Assembly (NCBI GenBank): GCA_020057185.1
Contig: JAGVGK010000045.1
Coordinates: 1-46,594, forward strand
Length of the DNA: 46,594 nt
Direction: 5' to 3'
From: Minisyncoccota bacterium
GTDB lineage: Bacteria; Patescibacteriota; Minisyncoccia; Phycocordibacterales; JACOZG01
Shown one piece after another: positions 36,184 through 45,957 of the stretch. The first letter of the stretch is position 1; every line of letters starts with the position of its first letter. Both the position numbers and the translations under genes were made by a program. Below the pieces are notes generated by a model. That model made no database searches. It was given only the letters and a program-made list of their open reading frames with translations, and was not told where the DNA came from.

Positions 36184-37155
36184 ATGCACAACACCGTTGT
36201 CAAACAAGGGCCTATGGTCTTCTTGAAGGATGTGTTGGTGATGGAATTGGTTGCTTTTGCTCTTCTCTTCTTCGCCTCGTTCGTGAAAAATTATGAACTG
36301 CTCTACCAAGAGTGGAACTTAACTCAATATCTTCGTTATGACATTTTTATCCTGATTGGGGCTTCTCTCTTTCAATTATTCTATCTCACCACCTTATTCA
36401 TCAACTGGTATTTCTTATCTTTCGAAATTAGCGCCAAAGAAATTACCAAAAAGTCCGGTCTCTTCTTCCGGCGACAAAAATCAGTCAGCTTGGCCGATGT
36501 GGTGACGATTGAAACTTATCAATCATTTTTTGATCGCCGAATCAATCACGCGACCATCATTATTGAACATCGCGATGGTCGCGTTACCAAAATAAGAAAT
36601 GTGGCCGATTGGGATGAAAATGTGAAAATTATCAAGCGCGCCGTCGCAAACCTGACCGATCATCAATCGGCGCCCGACATTCAAACTCTGCTCCAACAAG
36701 GCGAAGGCGCAAACTTGGAATTCAAAGCTTCTCTCCGCTATGACCTTCGCAAAAATGAAGTGAGCAAAGAAATCGAACGAGCGATTATGAAAGCCGTGGT
36801 CGGTTTCCTCAACGCTGACGGCGGAACAATTCTCATTGGCGTCAACGATACTGGCACGGTTTGCGGACTGAAGAATGATTATCAAAGTCTATCCAAGAAA
36901 AACCGTGATGGCTTCGAGAATCATTTCGCCACTTTGCTAAAAACAATAGTCGGTCTCCCCTTCGCTAAATATGTGCAAACTTATTTTGATAATATTGCCG
37001 GTGAAGATGTTTGTCACATCCGAGTGCACGCCGGCCACAAACCCGCTTATTTAAAAAATAATAATCGAGAAGAATTCTTCGTCCGCGTCGGCAATTCCAC
37101 CCAGCCCTTCTCAATGAGCGACACCGCCGATTACATCAAAACGCATTTTGTTTAA
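36184..37155 (+). CDS. membrane protein with PH-like domain fused to Schlafen AlbA_2-type domain
   Basis: Two TM; FEISAKEITKKSGLFFRRQKSVSLADVVTIETYQSF (bPH-like); EGANLEFKASLRYD...VVGFLNADGGTILIGVNDTGTVCGL (AlbA_2). Confidence 0.8.
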   Translation: MHNTVVKQGPMVFLKDVLVMELVAFALLFFASFVKNYELLYQEWNLTQYLRYDIFILIGASLFQLFYLTTLFINWYFLSFEISAKEITKKSGLFFRRQKSVSLADVVTIETYQSFFDRRINHATIIIEHRDGRVTKIRNVADWDENVKIIKRAVANLTDHQSAPDIQTLLQQGEGANLEFKASLRYDLRKNEVSKEIERAIMKAVVGFLNADGGTILIGVNDTGTVCGLKNDYQSLSKKNRDGFENHFATLLKTIVGLPFAKYVQTYFDNIAGEDVCHIRVHAGHKPAYLKNNNREEFFVRVGNSTQPFSMSDTADYIKTHFV

Positions 37156-37175
37156 ATCCGTGTTCAAGCCAAAAA

Positions 37176-37853
37176 TCACCAAGCGATTTTTTCACCCAAT
37201 TTCCAAAATTGTCCAGATTCTTTGACGGTGGTCACTAATTGAAAAATATCGTTGGCGGCTTGTTCCGGTTCACGATCCGGCTTTTCTGTCTCAGTTGAGA
37301 CCGAGTAACCCATATCAGTCTTTACCCAGCCCGGCGCCAATGAGGAAACAACCATGCCTCGAGTTTGCAATCGGAAAGCTAAGTGGCGTGTATACATATT
37401 CAAGGCAACTTTGGCGAGACGATAACCGATAACTGATTCGTCATCAATCGGAATAGACATTGCTCCATATCCGGAATCGATATTCACAATCTGGCTACCT
37501 TTGAAAAATAACGGCAGCAGGCGTTCCGTCAGATCAATTACTCCGACTAGATTAATTTCCAAAGTTTTTCTAATTTTAATCGGATCAGCAACGATATCAT
37601 TGGTATCGAGAAGAACGCCAGCATTATTAATCAGCGCATCAAGAGGAAACGCGAGATCAATAATTTGGCTCGCGACCTTCGCCACGCTCGATGAATCACC
37701 CTGATCATATTGAATGGAAATTAGATCAGGGTGATTCATATCAATTGGCGAATTAAGATAAGTGCCAATTACTCGCCAGCCTTCAGCTAAAAATTTCTTG
37801 ACCGTGGCTAATCCGATTCCCCGACTAGCGCCAGTGATAATTACCGTTTTCAT
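37176..37853 (-). CDS. short-chain dehydrogenase/reductase
   Basis: TGASRGIGLATVKKF, NNAG, YRLAKVALN. Confidence 0.92.
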   Translation of the reverse strand: MKTVIITGASRGIGLATVKKFLAEGWRVIGTYLNSPIDMNHPDLISIQYDQGDSSSVAKVASQIIDLAFPLDALINNAGVLLDTNDIVADPIKIRKTLEINLVGVIDLTERLLPLFFKGSQIVNIDSGYGAMSIPIDDESVIGYRLAKVALNMYTRHLAFRLQTRGMVVSSLAPGWVKTDMGYSVSTETEKPDREPEQAANDIFQLVTTVKESGQFWKLGEKIAW

Positions 37854-37969
37854 ACTACTAATAATAGCAAAAATTATCCCTCTGTTCCAGCTTCATTAAT
37901 ATCAAAACACATTTTGGTTAAACATTCATCTGAATATCCGTTTTTGCTTTATTCTCCTATTCGCGCGAA

Positions 37970-38383
37970 TTAGAGAAGAGATTTTATTTTTGTTTGGATT
38001 GCAGTTAAAATACTTTCAGAAATTTTAAAATTATGGTCGGTTTTATAATTATGACCCCATAGTTTATCTTCAAAAATGACACCCAGAAATTCCCTAGCTT
38101 TTGCATAGCGGGGAATAAAATGGCCGTGTAAGTGTCTCATTTCATTGCCGAGAAAGGAATAATTAAACCAATCAGGACTAAAAGCTTTCGTCACAGCATT
38201 TTTAAGATCATCAAGAATTACAAATAGTTCTTTCTGTTCTTCAGAAGTCGCCTCGGTTAGATCCAAAGCCTTTTCTCTTTTGCACCATACAATACACCGC
38301 CCGAGATAACTTTGATTCTCATTAATGTATATAGACCAAAGTGCGTAATCCTTAATCAAAAATTTTGAGTAATCATCTGTCAT
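37970..38383 (-). CDS. HIT-family protein
   Basis: HLHGHFIPRY (HxHxH) motif. Confidence 0.75.
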   Translation of the reverse strand: MTDDYSKFLIKDYALWSIYINENQSYLGRCIVWCKREKALDLTEATSEEQKELFVILDDLKNAVTKAFSPDWFNYSFLGNEMRHLHGHFIPRYAKAREFLGVIFEDKLWGHNYKTDHNFKISESILTAIQTKIKSLL

Positions 38384-38398
38384 ATATTTTCTATCATA

Positions 38399-39703
38399 CT
38401 AAACATTCGAGCCGGCGACAAAGCCGGTGGTCCAACAAAGTTGGAGACTATAACCACCAGACGGTCGAGCGATATTCAAAATATCGCCGATAAGATAAAG
38501 TCTGGGGACAATCCGAGATTCCATCGTTTTGAAATTAACTTCCTCGAGGGCTACGCCTCCCGCCGAGATAATCGCTTTATTCGCCCCCAAGAGACCCTTA
38601 ACTCGAAGGGGTATGGCTTTAAGAAGAGCCACCAGTTTGAGCCGATCCGCCCGACGAACGCTATGATTCGGCGTGGCACCATCAATCCCCGCGAGATCAA
38701 GCATCGGCTCAACGAGGGCGGAAGGTATTAATTTCCCGAGCACATTCTTAATTTTTTTATTTGATTCCACTGTAAGCAAAGTTTGTAATTTATCCCGAAG
38801 CGCCACAGTATCAAGTTTGGGGAAAAGATCGAGGTGAATCGTGACTTGACTGTGCGTCAGAAGCTCACCGATCGCCTGGCTCAAATTAAGAATCGTCGGA
38901 CCACTCACGCCGAAATGAGTAAAGAGGAGTTTACCCAAGTGGGTGCTCTGCTTCTGCCCATCCGCAAACACGGTTAGCTTGATATCCGACAAAGTCACCC
39001 CACCGAGTCGCTTGACCCACGGATCGGCGAGTGCGAGAGGCACGAGTGCGAAATTATTCTCAACGACAGTATGACCGAGTCGCTTCAGCCACTCGAAACC
39101 TTCACCGGTCGAACCCGTCTCGGGGTGCGATGTTCCACCGGTGGCCACTACGCAAGCTCGAGCCGCGATCTTCTCTCCCCCCTTAAGAGTAAGACTAAAC
39201 TGTCCCAGCGCGACATTTTTCTCGATCTTCGAAACTTCACTTTTTGTCTTTACTGTCACTCCGCCCGCTTTCAAAAATTGAACCAGCACATCCCAAACCG
39301 ATTGCGCTCGATTAGACTTCGGAAACATTCGGCCGTCATTCTCTTCTTTCAAGACGAGACCACGCTGGGCAAAAAAATCCAACACCTCTCTCACCGCGAA
39401 CTGCGCGAACGCCGAGAAGAGAAATTGCCCGCTCTGACGATACTGCGCGAGCATTGTCCGCACCGCGGGTTTATTATTCGTGAGATTACATCGGCCACCG
39501 CCGGTGATGAGAAGTTTCCGCCCAAGCGTTTCATTCTTCTCCAAGAGGAGAACGGCGCGCCCGCGCTCACCGGCCCGACCCGCCGCCATCATCCCCGCCG
39601 GACCACCACCAATCACCACGACCTCCCAAACAGCGCGCGAAAAATTCGGCAAAGAAAAACCACTCGCCAAGCCATCTCGGGAGCGGTTTTCCTTATATAC
39701 CAT
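38399..39703 (-). CDS. NAD(P)/FAD-dependent oxidoreductase, HI0933/YhiN family
   Basis: VVVIGGGPAGMMAAGRAGERG, GRKLLITGGGRCNLTN, IISAGGVALEEV; start moved to MVYKENRS to avoid overlap with csp. Confidence 0.9.
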   Translation of the reverse strand: MVYKENRSRDGLASGFSLPNFSRAVWEVVVIGGGPAGMMAAGRAGERGRAVLLLEKNETLGRKLLITGGGRCNLTNNKPAVRTMLAQYRQSGQFLFSAFAQFAVREVLDFFAQRGLVLKEENDGRMFPKSNRAQSVWDVLVQFLKAGGVTVKTKSEVSKIEKNVALGQFSLTLKGGEKIAARACVVATGGTSHPETGSTGEGFEWLKRLGHTVVENNFALVPLALADPWVKRLGGVTLSDIKLTVFADGQKQSTHLGKLLFTHFGVSGPTILNLSQAIGELLTHSQVTIHLDLFPKLDTVALRDKLQTLLTVESNKKIKNVLGKLIPSALVEPMLDLAGIDGATPNHSVRRADRLKLVALLKAIPLRVKGLLGANKAIISAGGVALEEVNFKTMESRIVPRLYLIGDILNIARPSGGYSLQLCWTTGFVAGSNV

Positions 39704-39713
39704 TCGACTAAAG

Positions 39714-39911
39714 TTAGGCGCGTGTGACATTCGTCGCGGCGGGGCCTTTTTCCCCATTGACGACATCAAAGGTCACGGCATCGCCCTCCTTGAGTTCCTC
39801 GAAAGTGACACCCTTCACTTCGGAAGAGTGAAAGAACAGGTCCTTCTCTTCGCCCTCGCGAGAGATGAAGCCGAATCCTTTGGTGGTCAGGGTCTTGATT
39901 GTTCCGTTCAT
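39714..39911 (-). CDS. cold-shock domain protein
   Basis: MNGTIKTLTTKGFGFISREGEEKDLFFHSSEVKGVTFEELKEGDAVTFDV. Confidence 0.95.
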   Translation of the reverse strand: MNGTIKTLTTKGFGFISREGEEKDLFFHSSEVKGVTFEELKEGDAVTFDVVNGEKGPAATNVTRA

Positions 39912-39963
39912 ATGATTATGACTTAACTATTATTAACTGCTTATAATCGAACACTCTACTCTA

Positions 39964-40842
39964 TCATAGTCCATAATATTTGAACAGGGCCTTAACCCCG
40001 GCAAGGTTCTCGGCCCATTCAATCGCCTGATGAGTTTTAAGTTCGACCGTGAGCGCTGGAATGCCGATAGACGCCAGCCAGCCCTCCGCGTCGCCGGTCA
40101 CATCATAAGCGTCAAACGATTTGACCGCTGGATAACCTGACGCCTGCGCGTAGGCCGTCATAATCGCCAGTGTCCCCGGTAGAATATCGCCTTCGCACTT
40201 CGACGCATATACCGCGCCGGCTTGACTGTGCCAAAAGATTACCGCCGACGACTTGTTGGTTAACACAAAATCGCGAATTGCCACGGCTTCCGGTTCGGAG
40301 AACGGCGCCGAGCCGGCCTTAACCGACTGACCACGCCACATACTCTGCGGTTGCCACTGACAATCGAAGTTGCGATTGAGATCGACCGTGTGCGCGTTGA
40401 ATCGGCCGGGCGACTGATCGCCGGTCGTCGGCACATCCGCCAGCACGAAGCGACCTTCTTTACCAATTACTTTATACACGCCGTCGGGATTCGCCGACGG
40501 GATGACAGTGACCTTCAAATTGTCGGGAATGACCGCCGGATTATCTCGGAGATAATCCATAAATTTATACGCGAGCAGAACACTGTTCCACTCATAACCG
40601 CCGTGAATCCCGCCGATAAACACCAATTGAGTTTTTCCTTTTCCATAAGTGGTCGCCGAAATCGCGCGACCTTCCACCGATTGACCAATCACGCTCGTCT
40701 CCGGACCAAGCTTTTTTACTTTTACCACTGGTGTAATCACGACTGGCAGAGGCTCTGGTTCAACTTTATTTTGCCAGTTAATAAACAAATACAAACCACT
40801 CACCAACAAAACGATGATGAGAACGACGACAAAGAATCGCAT
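39964..40842 (-). CDS. M14-family zinc carboxypeptidase-like protein, membrane-anchored
   Basis: FIGGIHGGYEWNS, VDLNRNFDC, VIFWHSQAG, LTVELKTHQAIEW. Confidence 0.85.
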   Translation of the reverse strand: MRFFVVVLIIVLLVSGLYLFINWQNKVEPEPLPVVITPVVKVKKLGPETSVIGQSVEGRAISATTYGKGKTQLVFIGGIHGGYEWNSVLLAYKFMDYLRDNPAVIPDNLKVTVIPSANPDGVYKVIGKEGRFVLADVPTTGDQSPGRFNAHTVDLNRNFDCQWQPQSMWRGQSVKAGSAPFSEPEAVAIRDFVLTNKSSAVIFWHSQAGAVYASKCEGDILPGTLAIMTAYAQASGYPAVKSFDAYDVTGDAEGWLASIGIPALTVELKTHQAIEWAENLAGVKALFKYYGL

Positions 40843-41780
40843 TATTTTGCGTAGTACTCCAGCAGAGCTTTTATTCCCGCCAGGTTTTTATCCCATTCCA
40901 CATCATCATGTGTCGCAAGCAGAACGCTGATCGCCGGGATGTTATTTTTGGCTAACCAATTTACCAGATCACCAGTGATGTCATAGAAATTAAATTTTTC
41001 GTAGGCGGGATAACCGGAAGCTTGAGCATAAGTGTTAGTGATAGTTTTCGTTTCCGGCAAAATACCGCTTTGACAACTGGAGGAGAAAACTCCGCCGGCA
41101 GCACTGTACCAAGCCACCACCGCATTCGGTCTTAGGGCCTCAATATAATTTTTAAGCGCCAAACTTTCGGGTTCAGAAAATACGACACTCCCGCCACTCA
41201 CGGTTTTATTTTGCCACTTACTCGTGGCCTGCCAATCACAATCGAAGTTGCGGTTGAGATCTACTTTGTTGGCGTTGAAGCGACCGGCGGTCACGACCGC
41301 GATCGACGGCGATACATCAGCTTTAGTAAATTGACTCGTGGTGGTACCGACCACCTTATTTAGTCCATCAGGATTTAGCACCGGAATAACCGTCACGGCA
41401 ACTTGAGCCGGAATCGTCTCTAGATTACTCTTCAAATAATCTATCAACTTGTAAGCGAGAAGGGCAGTATTCCACGAATAGCCACCATGGATCCCGCCGA
41501 TAAACAGAATTTTTGTCGCGCCCGTGCCGTAGTTATAAGCCGTGATCGCGCGCCCCTCCACTGATTGACCAATCACTATTTCACCAGTCTGATTGTCAAT
41601 TAGTGTAGTCGGCGGCGTACTGCTAGCGAGCGGGACGACTGGCGGTGGAGTCGTGTCGATTACTTCAGGTGGTGTCGCGTTCGGTAAAACCACCGAATTA
41701 TTAGACGACCACTGGGTCAACCAATACGCGCCTAGACCAATCAGAATCACTATTACCAAGACAATAATCAGATTTTTCAT
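40842..41780 (-). CDS. M14-family paralog, probable pseudoenzyme
   Basis: Homologous along its length to 39964-40842 but WYSAAG and ISVLLATHDDVEW replace WHS and TVEL. Confidence 0.8.
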   Translation of the reverse strand: MKNLIIVLVIVILIGLGAYWLTQWSSNNSVVLPNATPPEVIDTTPPPVVPLASSTPPTTLIDNQTGEIVIGQSVEGRAITAYNYGTGATKILFIGGIHGGYSWNTALLAYKLIDYLKSNLETIPAQVAVTVIPVLNPDGLNKVVGTTTSQFTKADVSPSIAVVTAGRFNANKVDLNRNFDCDWQATSKWQNKTVSGGSVVFSEPESLALKNYIEALRPNAVVAWYSAAGGVFSSSCQSGILPETKTITNTYAQASGYPAYEKFNFYDITGDLVNWLAKNNIPAISVLLATHDDVEWDKNLAGIKALLEYYAK

Positions 41781-41855
41781 ATTTTTTATAAAATTACCTA
41801 TTAATTACTTACTAATGCCTAATTTAGTGTAGCAAAATTTTCTTGACAACCCTAA

Positions 41856-41926
41856 CTGCCGGCCAGGGACTCGAACCCCAATACCATCCTCCAGAGGGAT
41901 GTGTCCTACCATTAGACGAGCCGGCA
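41856..41926 (-). tRNA. tRNA-Gln (anticodon CTG)
   Basis: TGCCGGC/GCCGGCA acceptor stem, CATCC-CTCTGGA-GGATG anticodon arm, GGTTCGAGTCC T arm. Confidence 0.92.
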
Positions 41927-42032
41927 AAGGCACGCCCCCCACTCTAGCAAAAATAATATCGTTGTGCTATAAGAAGGAAGGAGTTGTTTAATTAGTTCTT
42001 CAGAAACCAGAAACTCCAGAAAGGAGAAACGA

Positions 42033-42437
42033 ATGATTACCGAGGTTAGTTGGGCCATAATTGGAAAGCGTGAAATATTGATCACTTGGGAAGTGGGCGC
42101 TAGGGGGTGGTCATTGCCCGGGGGGATAGCCAACCCATGTGAAAGCTCACAAGCCGCCTTGCTTCGCGGGTTAAACGAACGATTCGTTGATTTGCGGGTA
42201 AATGGTTCGCCAGTGGTTTGGCAACGTTTCGAACCTTCCACTGGTAATCCTAAGAGAATCACGATCTTTCTGGTGGAAACTGGTGAGGTGGTAATACCCA
42301 ATCCAAAGAAAGTTGCTGATAGCCGGTGGATCTATCCCATCACCGCCAAGCAACATAAACTTCCTGATGAAGCAGTCGAAGCACTTCATCAGCTCCAAGA
42401 ATTACGCCGTCACCATCCGCCAAAAATTCTCGAGTGA
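42033..42437 (+). CDS. Nudix-like protein
   Basis: GWSLPGGIANPCESSQAALLRGLNERF resembles a degenerate Nudix box. Confidence 0.6.
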   Translation: MITEVSWAIIGKREILITWEVGARGWSLPGGIANPCESSQAALLRGLNERFVDLRVNGSPVVWQRFEPSTGNPKRITIFLVETGEVVIPNPKKVADSRWIYPITAKQHKLPDEAVEALHQLQELRRHHPPKILE

Positions 42438-42491
42438 GAATTGAGCTACCAGAGACCCGCCACTTCGCCGATAGGCGAACGAGCGGGTCTT

Positions 42492-44159
42492 TTATTTTTT
42501 AGCACCGGCCGATTTTAAGAAAGCAACAAAAAGTGGGTGCGGGTGCAATGGTGTAGATTTGAATTCGGGATGAAACTGGGTACCGAGAAAGAAAGGGTGT
42601 TGGGCTTTCGGCAATTCCACAATTTCCATCAGTCGGCCGTCGGGCGAACGACCGGAAAAAACGAGCCCAGCTTTTTCTAGCGTCACCACATAATCTGGAT
42701 TAACTTCATAACGATGGCGGTGGCGTTCATGAATAAGCTTGTAGCCGTTAGCTTGTAGCTTGTAGCTGGAGTCGACATACGCATCAAATGCGGTCGTACC
42801 GTGCTTCAACTCACAAGGGTAAGCGCCTAAACGCATCGTCCCGCCATAATCAGCTTGGGCGATCTTCTCTCGCTGTTCCGGTAAAACATCAATCACTGGC
42901 GCGGGCGTCTTCGGATTAATTTCGGTCGTGTGCGCTCGCTTAAGTCCCGCCACATGGCGTGCATATTCCACCACCGCGAGTTGCATACCGTAACAAAGTC
43001 CAAAAAATGGAATTCCCTTTTCGCGCGCGAATTTAATCACCGCAATTTTCCCCTCCACGCCTCGCTCGCCGAAACCGCCCGGGACAAGCAAACCGTCATA
43101 ATTTTTTAATTCGGCCAACTTATCTATTTTTTTGTCCTCGTAGTCCCCCGCGTCCAACCAATCGAGAATCAACTTCCGCCCCAGAATACCCGCGGCGTGC
43201 TTGAGCGATTCAATAATCGAGATATAGACATCCGAGAGAACATAGTCACCGGTTTTGAAATATTTTCCCACCACGCCGATTCTCAATTCTTTGGTTGAGG
43301 TTTTCATTCGTTCCACCATTTGTCGCCAATCCTTCAGATCCTCTTGACGCGGACGCAAGCGCAGAAGTTTCAAAACCGTCGTGCTCAAACCATCCTTCTC
43401 GAAGTTGAGCGGAATGTCGTAAATATTATCCACATCCGGCGCGGAAATAATATTCTTCACTGGCACATTACAAGAGAAAGCAAGTTTGTCTTTGCGCTTC
43501 TGATCAAGCGGTCGATCGCTCCGCGCGATAATAATATCGGGATGAATACCATAAGAATTAATCGCCCGCACCGCGTATTGCGTCGGCTTGGTCTTCATCT
43601 CGCCGACCTTGTTGGGAATCGGCAGATAACTAACGAGGACGAAAAGAACATCGTTCGGGTGCTTCAACTTGAGTACGCGCGCCGCTTCGAAAAAGATGCT
43701 GTTTTGATATTCACCCACCGTTCCGCCGATTTCAATAATCGAAATATCCGCCTTCGTCTTGTCGGTCGAGCGCTTGATTCGGCGGAGAATTTCCTCCGAG
43801 ATATACGGTACGGGATCAACACACTTCCCGCCGTAGCCGAGTGCGCGTTCCTTATCAATCACATATTTATAAACCATCCCCGAGGTCATATAGTTTTCGG
43901 CCGGGACACTCACATCGAGAAAGCGTTCGTAATTGCCCATATCCTGATCACATTCGAGGCCCGAATCCAAAACAAAAACTTCCCCGTGTTCAATCGGGTT
44001 CATTGTCCCGGCATCCACATTGAGATACGGATCAATCTTGAGTGGATTAATCTTAAAACCGCGCGCCGAGAGAATCTTACCCAGCGACGAAGTGGTGACG
44101 CCCTTGCCCACTCCGGACATCACCCCTCCAATTACGAAAATGTATTTGTGGCGGGTCAC
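42492..44159 (-). CDS. pyrG: CTP synthase
   Basis: IFVIGGVMSGVGKGVTTSSLGKIL, DPYLNVDAGTMNPIEHGEVFVLDSG, GLCYGMQLAVVEYARH, LGTQFHPEF. Confidence 0.96.
   Translation of the reverse strand: MTRHKYIFVIGGVMSGVGKGVTTSSLGKILSARGFKINPLKIDPYLNVDAGTMNPIEHGEVFVLDSGLECDQDMGNYERFLDVSVPAENYMTSGMVYKYVIDKERALGYGGKCVDPVPYISEEILRRIKRSTDKTKADISIIEIGGTVGEYQNSIFFEAARVLKLKHPNDVLFVLVSYLPIPNKVGEMKTKPTQYAVRAINSYGIHPDIIIARSDRPLDQKRKDKLAFSCNVPVKNIISAPDVDNIYDIPLNFEKDGLSTTVLKLLRLRPRQEDLKDWRQMVERMKTSTKELRIGVVGKYFKTGDYVLSDVYISIIESLKHAAGILGRKLILDWLDAGDYEDKKIDKLAELKNYDGLLVPGGFGERGVEGKIAVIKFAREKGIPFFGLCYGMQLAVVEYARHVAGLKRAHTTEINPKTPAPVIDVLPEQREKIAQADYGGTMRLGAYPCELKHGTTAFDAYVDSSYKLQANGYKLIHERHRHRYEVNPDYVVTLEKAGLVFSGRSPDGRLMEIVELPKAQHPFFLGTQFHPEFKSTPLHPHPLFVAFLKSAGAKK
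42736..42767. repeat. short degenerate tandem repeat within pyrG
   Basis: agcttgtagc-cgtt-agcttgtagcttgtagct, encoding SYKLQANGYKL. Confidence 0.7.
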
Positions 44160-44169
44160 AGTAATAAAA

Positions 44170-45087
44170 TCAAATCCTTAGATGTTTACGGATGGCTAAG
44201 ACACTCGCCAAGACACTGATAAAAAGTCCAGAAACAATCAAGACCAAGGTCAAGAAGGTGAAATGCTCGAGATAGTAAGTCGCCAAATTAATACTCGCCG
44301 CCACGCCGGCCGTGGCGTTATGAAGCCAGATCGCCGTGGGGTAAAGAAGAAATAGGGCGAGCAAAGAAGCAAAGAGTCCGGCGATCAAACCTTCAACAAT
44401 GAAGGGTCCGCGGATATAGGGATTGTTGGCGCCAACCAAACGCATCACCGAAATTTCTTCCCGCGAGACATAGATCGCGAGCGAGACGGTATTGAAAGTG
44501 ACGATTAGTGAAATGAAAATGAGGAAGAGGGCGATCGCCAAACTCACTCGCTGGGTGGTGTCAATAATGGCCGAGAGCGCATCGACGCTCGTCTTCTTGA
44601 AGTTGATTTGGTAAATAATACTTTGCCCGCCCGCTGCTAGCGCGCTATCATCATAAAGAAAACTGGCAATGCTCTCATACTGGGACGGGTCGGTCGCTTC
44701 GATATTAAGTCGCGCGCCGAGCGGATTACCAACCTCTTGAAGCGACTGCATAATCAAAGCGTTGTCTTGATTGCGAGTTTTGAAATCATTAAACTCTTCC
44801 TCCCGCGACCGATAAGTGACTTGCTTGACTCCCGGCCGAGCTTGAAGCGTTTTTTGGAAAGCGAGGACTGCCTCTTCCGTCGCCGTGGGTTGGAAAGAGA
44901 CGCTAATATCCACCTTGGCTTTAATCTCGTCGAGTGAAGCGGAGAGGAAGGCTTGCCCTAGAAGTAGCCCGCCAATGGTAAAGAGTGTCACCGTCAAGAC
45001 AATCACTGACGAGAGCGACACCAAGCCACTGCGCCAAAAATTGACGAACCCCGATTTGATAATGCGTTTAATGTTAGCGAGCCACAT
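44170..45087 (-). CDS. ftsX: cell division protein FtsX
   Basis: N-terminal TM, VDISVSFQPTATEEAVLAFQ, ISVMRLVGANNPYIRGPFIVEGLIAGL. Confidence 0.9.
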   Translation of the reverse strand: MWLANIKRIIKSGFVNFWRSGLVSLSSVIVLTVTLFTIGGLLLGQAFLSASLDEIKAKVDISVSFQPTATEEAVLAFQKTLQARPGVKQVTYRSREEEFNDFKTRNQDNALIMQSLQEVGNPLGARLNIEATDPSQYESIASFLYDDSALAAGGQSIIYQINFKKTSVDALSAIIDTTQRVSLAIALFLIFISLIVTFNTVSLAIYVSREEISVMRLVGANNPYIRGPFIVEGLIAGLFASLLALFLLYPTAIWLHNATAGVAASINLATYYLEHFTFLTLVLIVSGLFISVLASVLAIRKHLRI

Positions 45088-45102
45088 ATTTAGATTATCT
45101 AA

Positions 45103-45711
45103 TCATTTTATAAACCTGAAGGTGGAAAGGATCTCGGGGAACGGGGAAGAATTCACATCCTTAATTACCAGCATTGACGACCCATTCAATCGGACAGCAA
45201 TCACATGACCGGGTCCGTTGTAACCACTGTATTGACTATCTACCTCGATAGCCGGTTTCCCTGCAAAAGTAATGTCTTTTACAATAATTTGACCCGACTG
45301 CCATTCGGGAATGTTTATATATTTTTCAATCCATTCACGAGATGCCGTAGTCGTAGCATTTACAGAAAAAGACAACAGGATGGGTTCACAACACAGAGCA
45401 AGATCTTCGTTTTTGGCGTCTAGGGCAATATGAACTTCGTCAGAATCAGAGGGGGCTGGTATTAATTTATTTCTGTTCACATTAGAGATTTTGTTGTCCT
45501 TGTCAAAAGTAAAAGCGATGCGTTCCGCCGGATACTTAAACTCAAACCCATATTTATCATTTCGATAAGTTTTCCAGTTTTCTATTCCCTCTCCTTCGGG
45601 GAGGGCGGAGGGTGGGGTGTTTTTGTTTTTCCACACCGCATACCCGCCACCAACTAAAACCGCGAGGATGATAATGAGAGCGATGGGCGAGAAACCTTTA
45701 TTTTTTAACAT
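45103..45711 (-). CDS. membrane-anchored hypothetical protein
   Basis: Signal anchor, NWKTYRNDKYGFEFKYPAERI...ILSTFRFIK. Confidence 0.7.
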   Translation of the reverse strand: MLKNKGFSPIALIIILAVLVGGGYAVWKNKNTPPSALPEGEGIENWKTYRNDKYGFEFKYPAERIAFTFDKDNKISNVNRNKLIPAPSDSDEVHIALDAKNEDLALCCEPILLSFSVNATTTASREWIEKYINIPEWQSGQIIVKDITFAGKPAIEVDSQYSGYNGPGHVIAVRLNGSSMLVIKDVNSSPFPEILSTFRFIK

Positions 45712-45824
45712 AGATTAATTATAGCATACAGACACTTATCCCCCAACCACTCCCTTTATTGTCATCAGCGACTATACTGAAAAGTACAAACGACTTCGGT
45801 CCTCCCCGCAAGGGGTAAAATGAG

Positions 45825-45856
45825 AATCAGGCGGGTAATTGCCTGATTTTTATTTT
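45825..45856 (+). terminator. orphan intrinsic terminator
   Basis: aatcaggc-gggtaatt-gcctgatt followed by tttattttatttt. Confidence 0.6.
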
Positions 45857-45957
45857 ATTTTAAAATATACCATAACATCACGATCGTGTTATTGCAGTAT
45901 AATTTCACCACGCAAGATTCTGAAAATCTTTTTGCATAAGAACAAAAGTGTCCTTAT

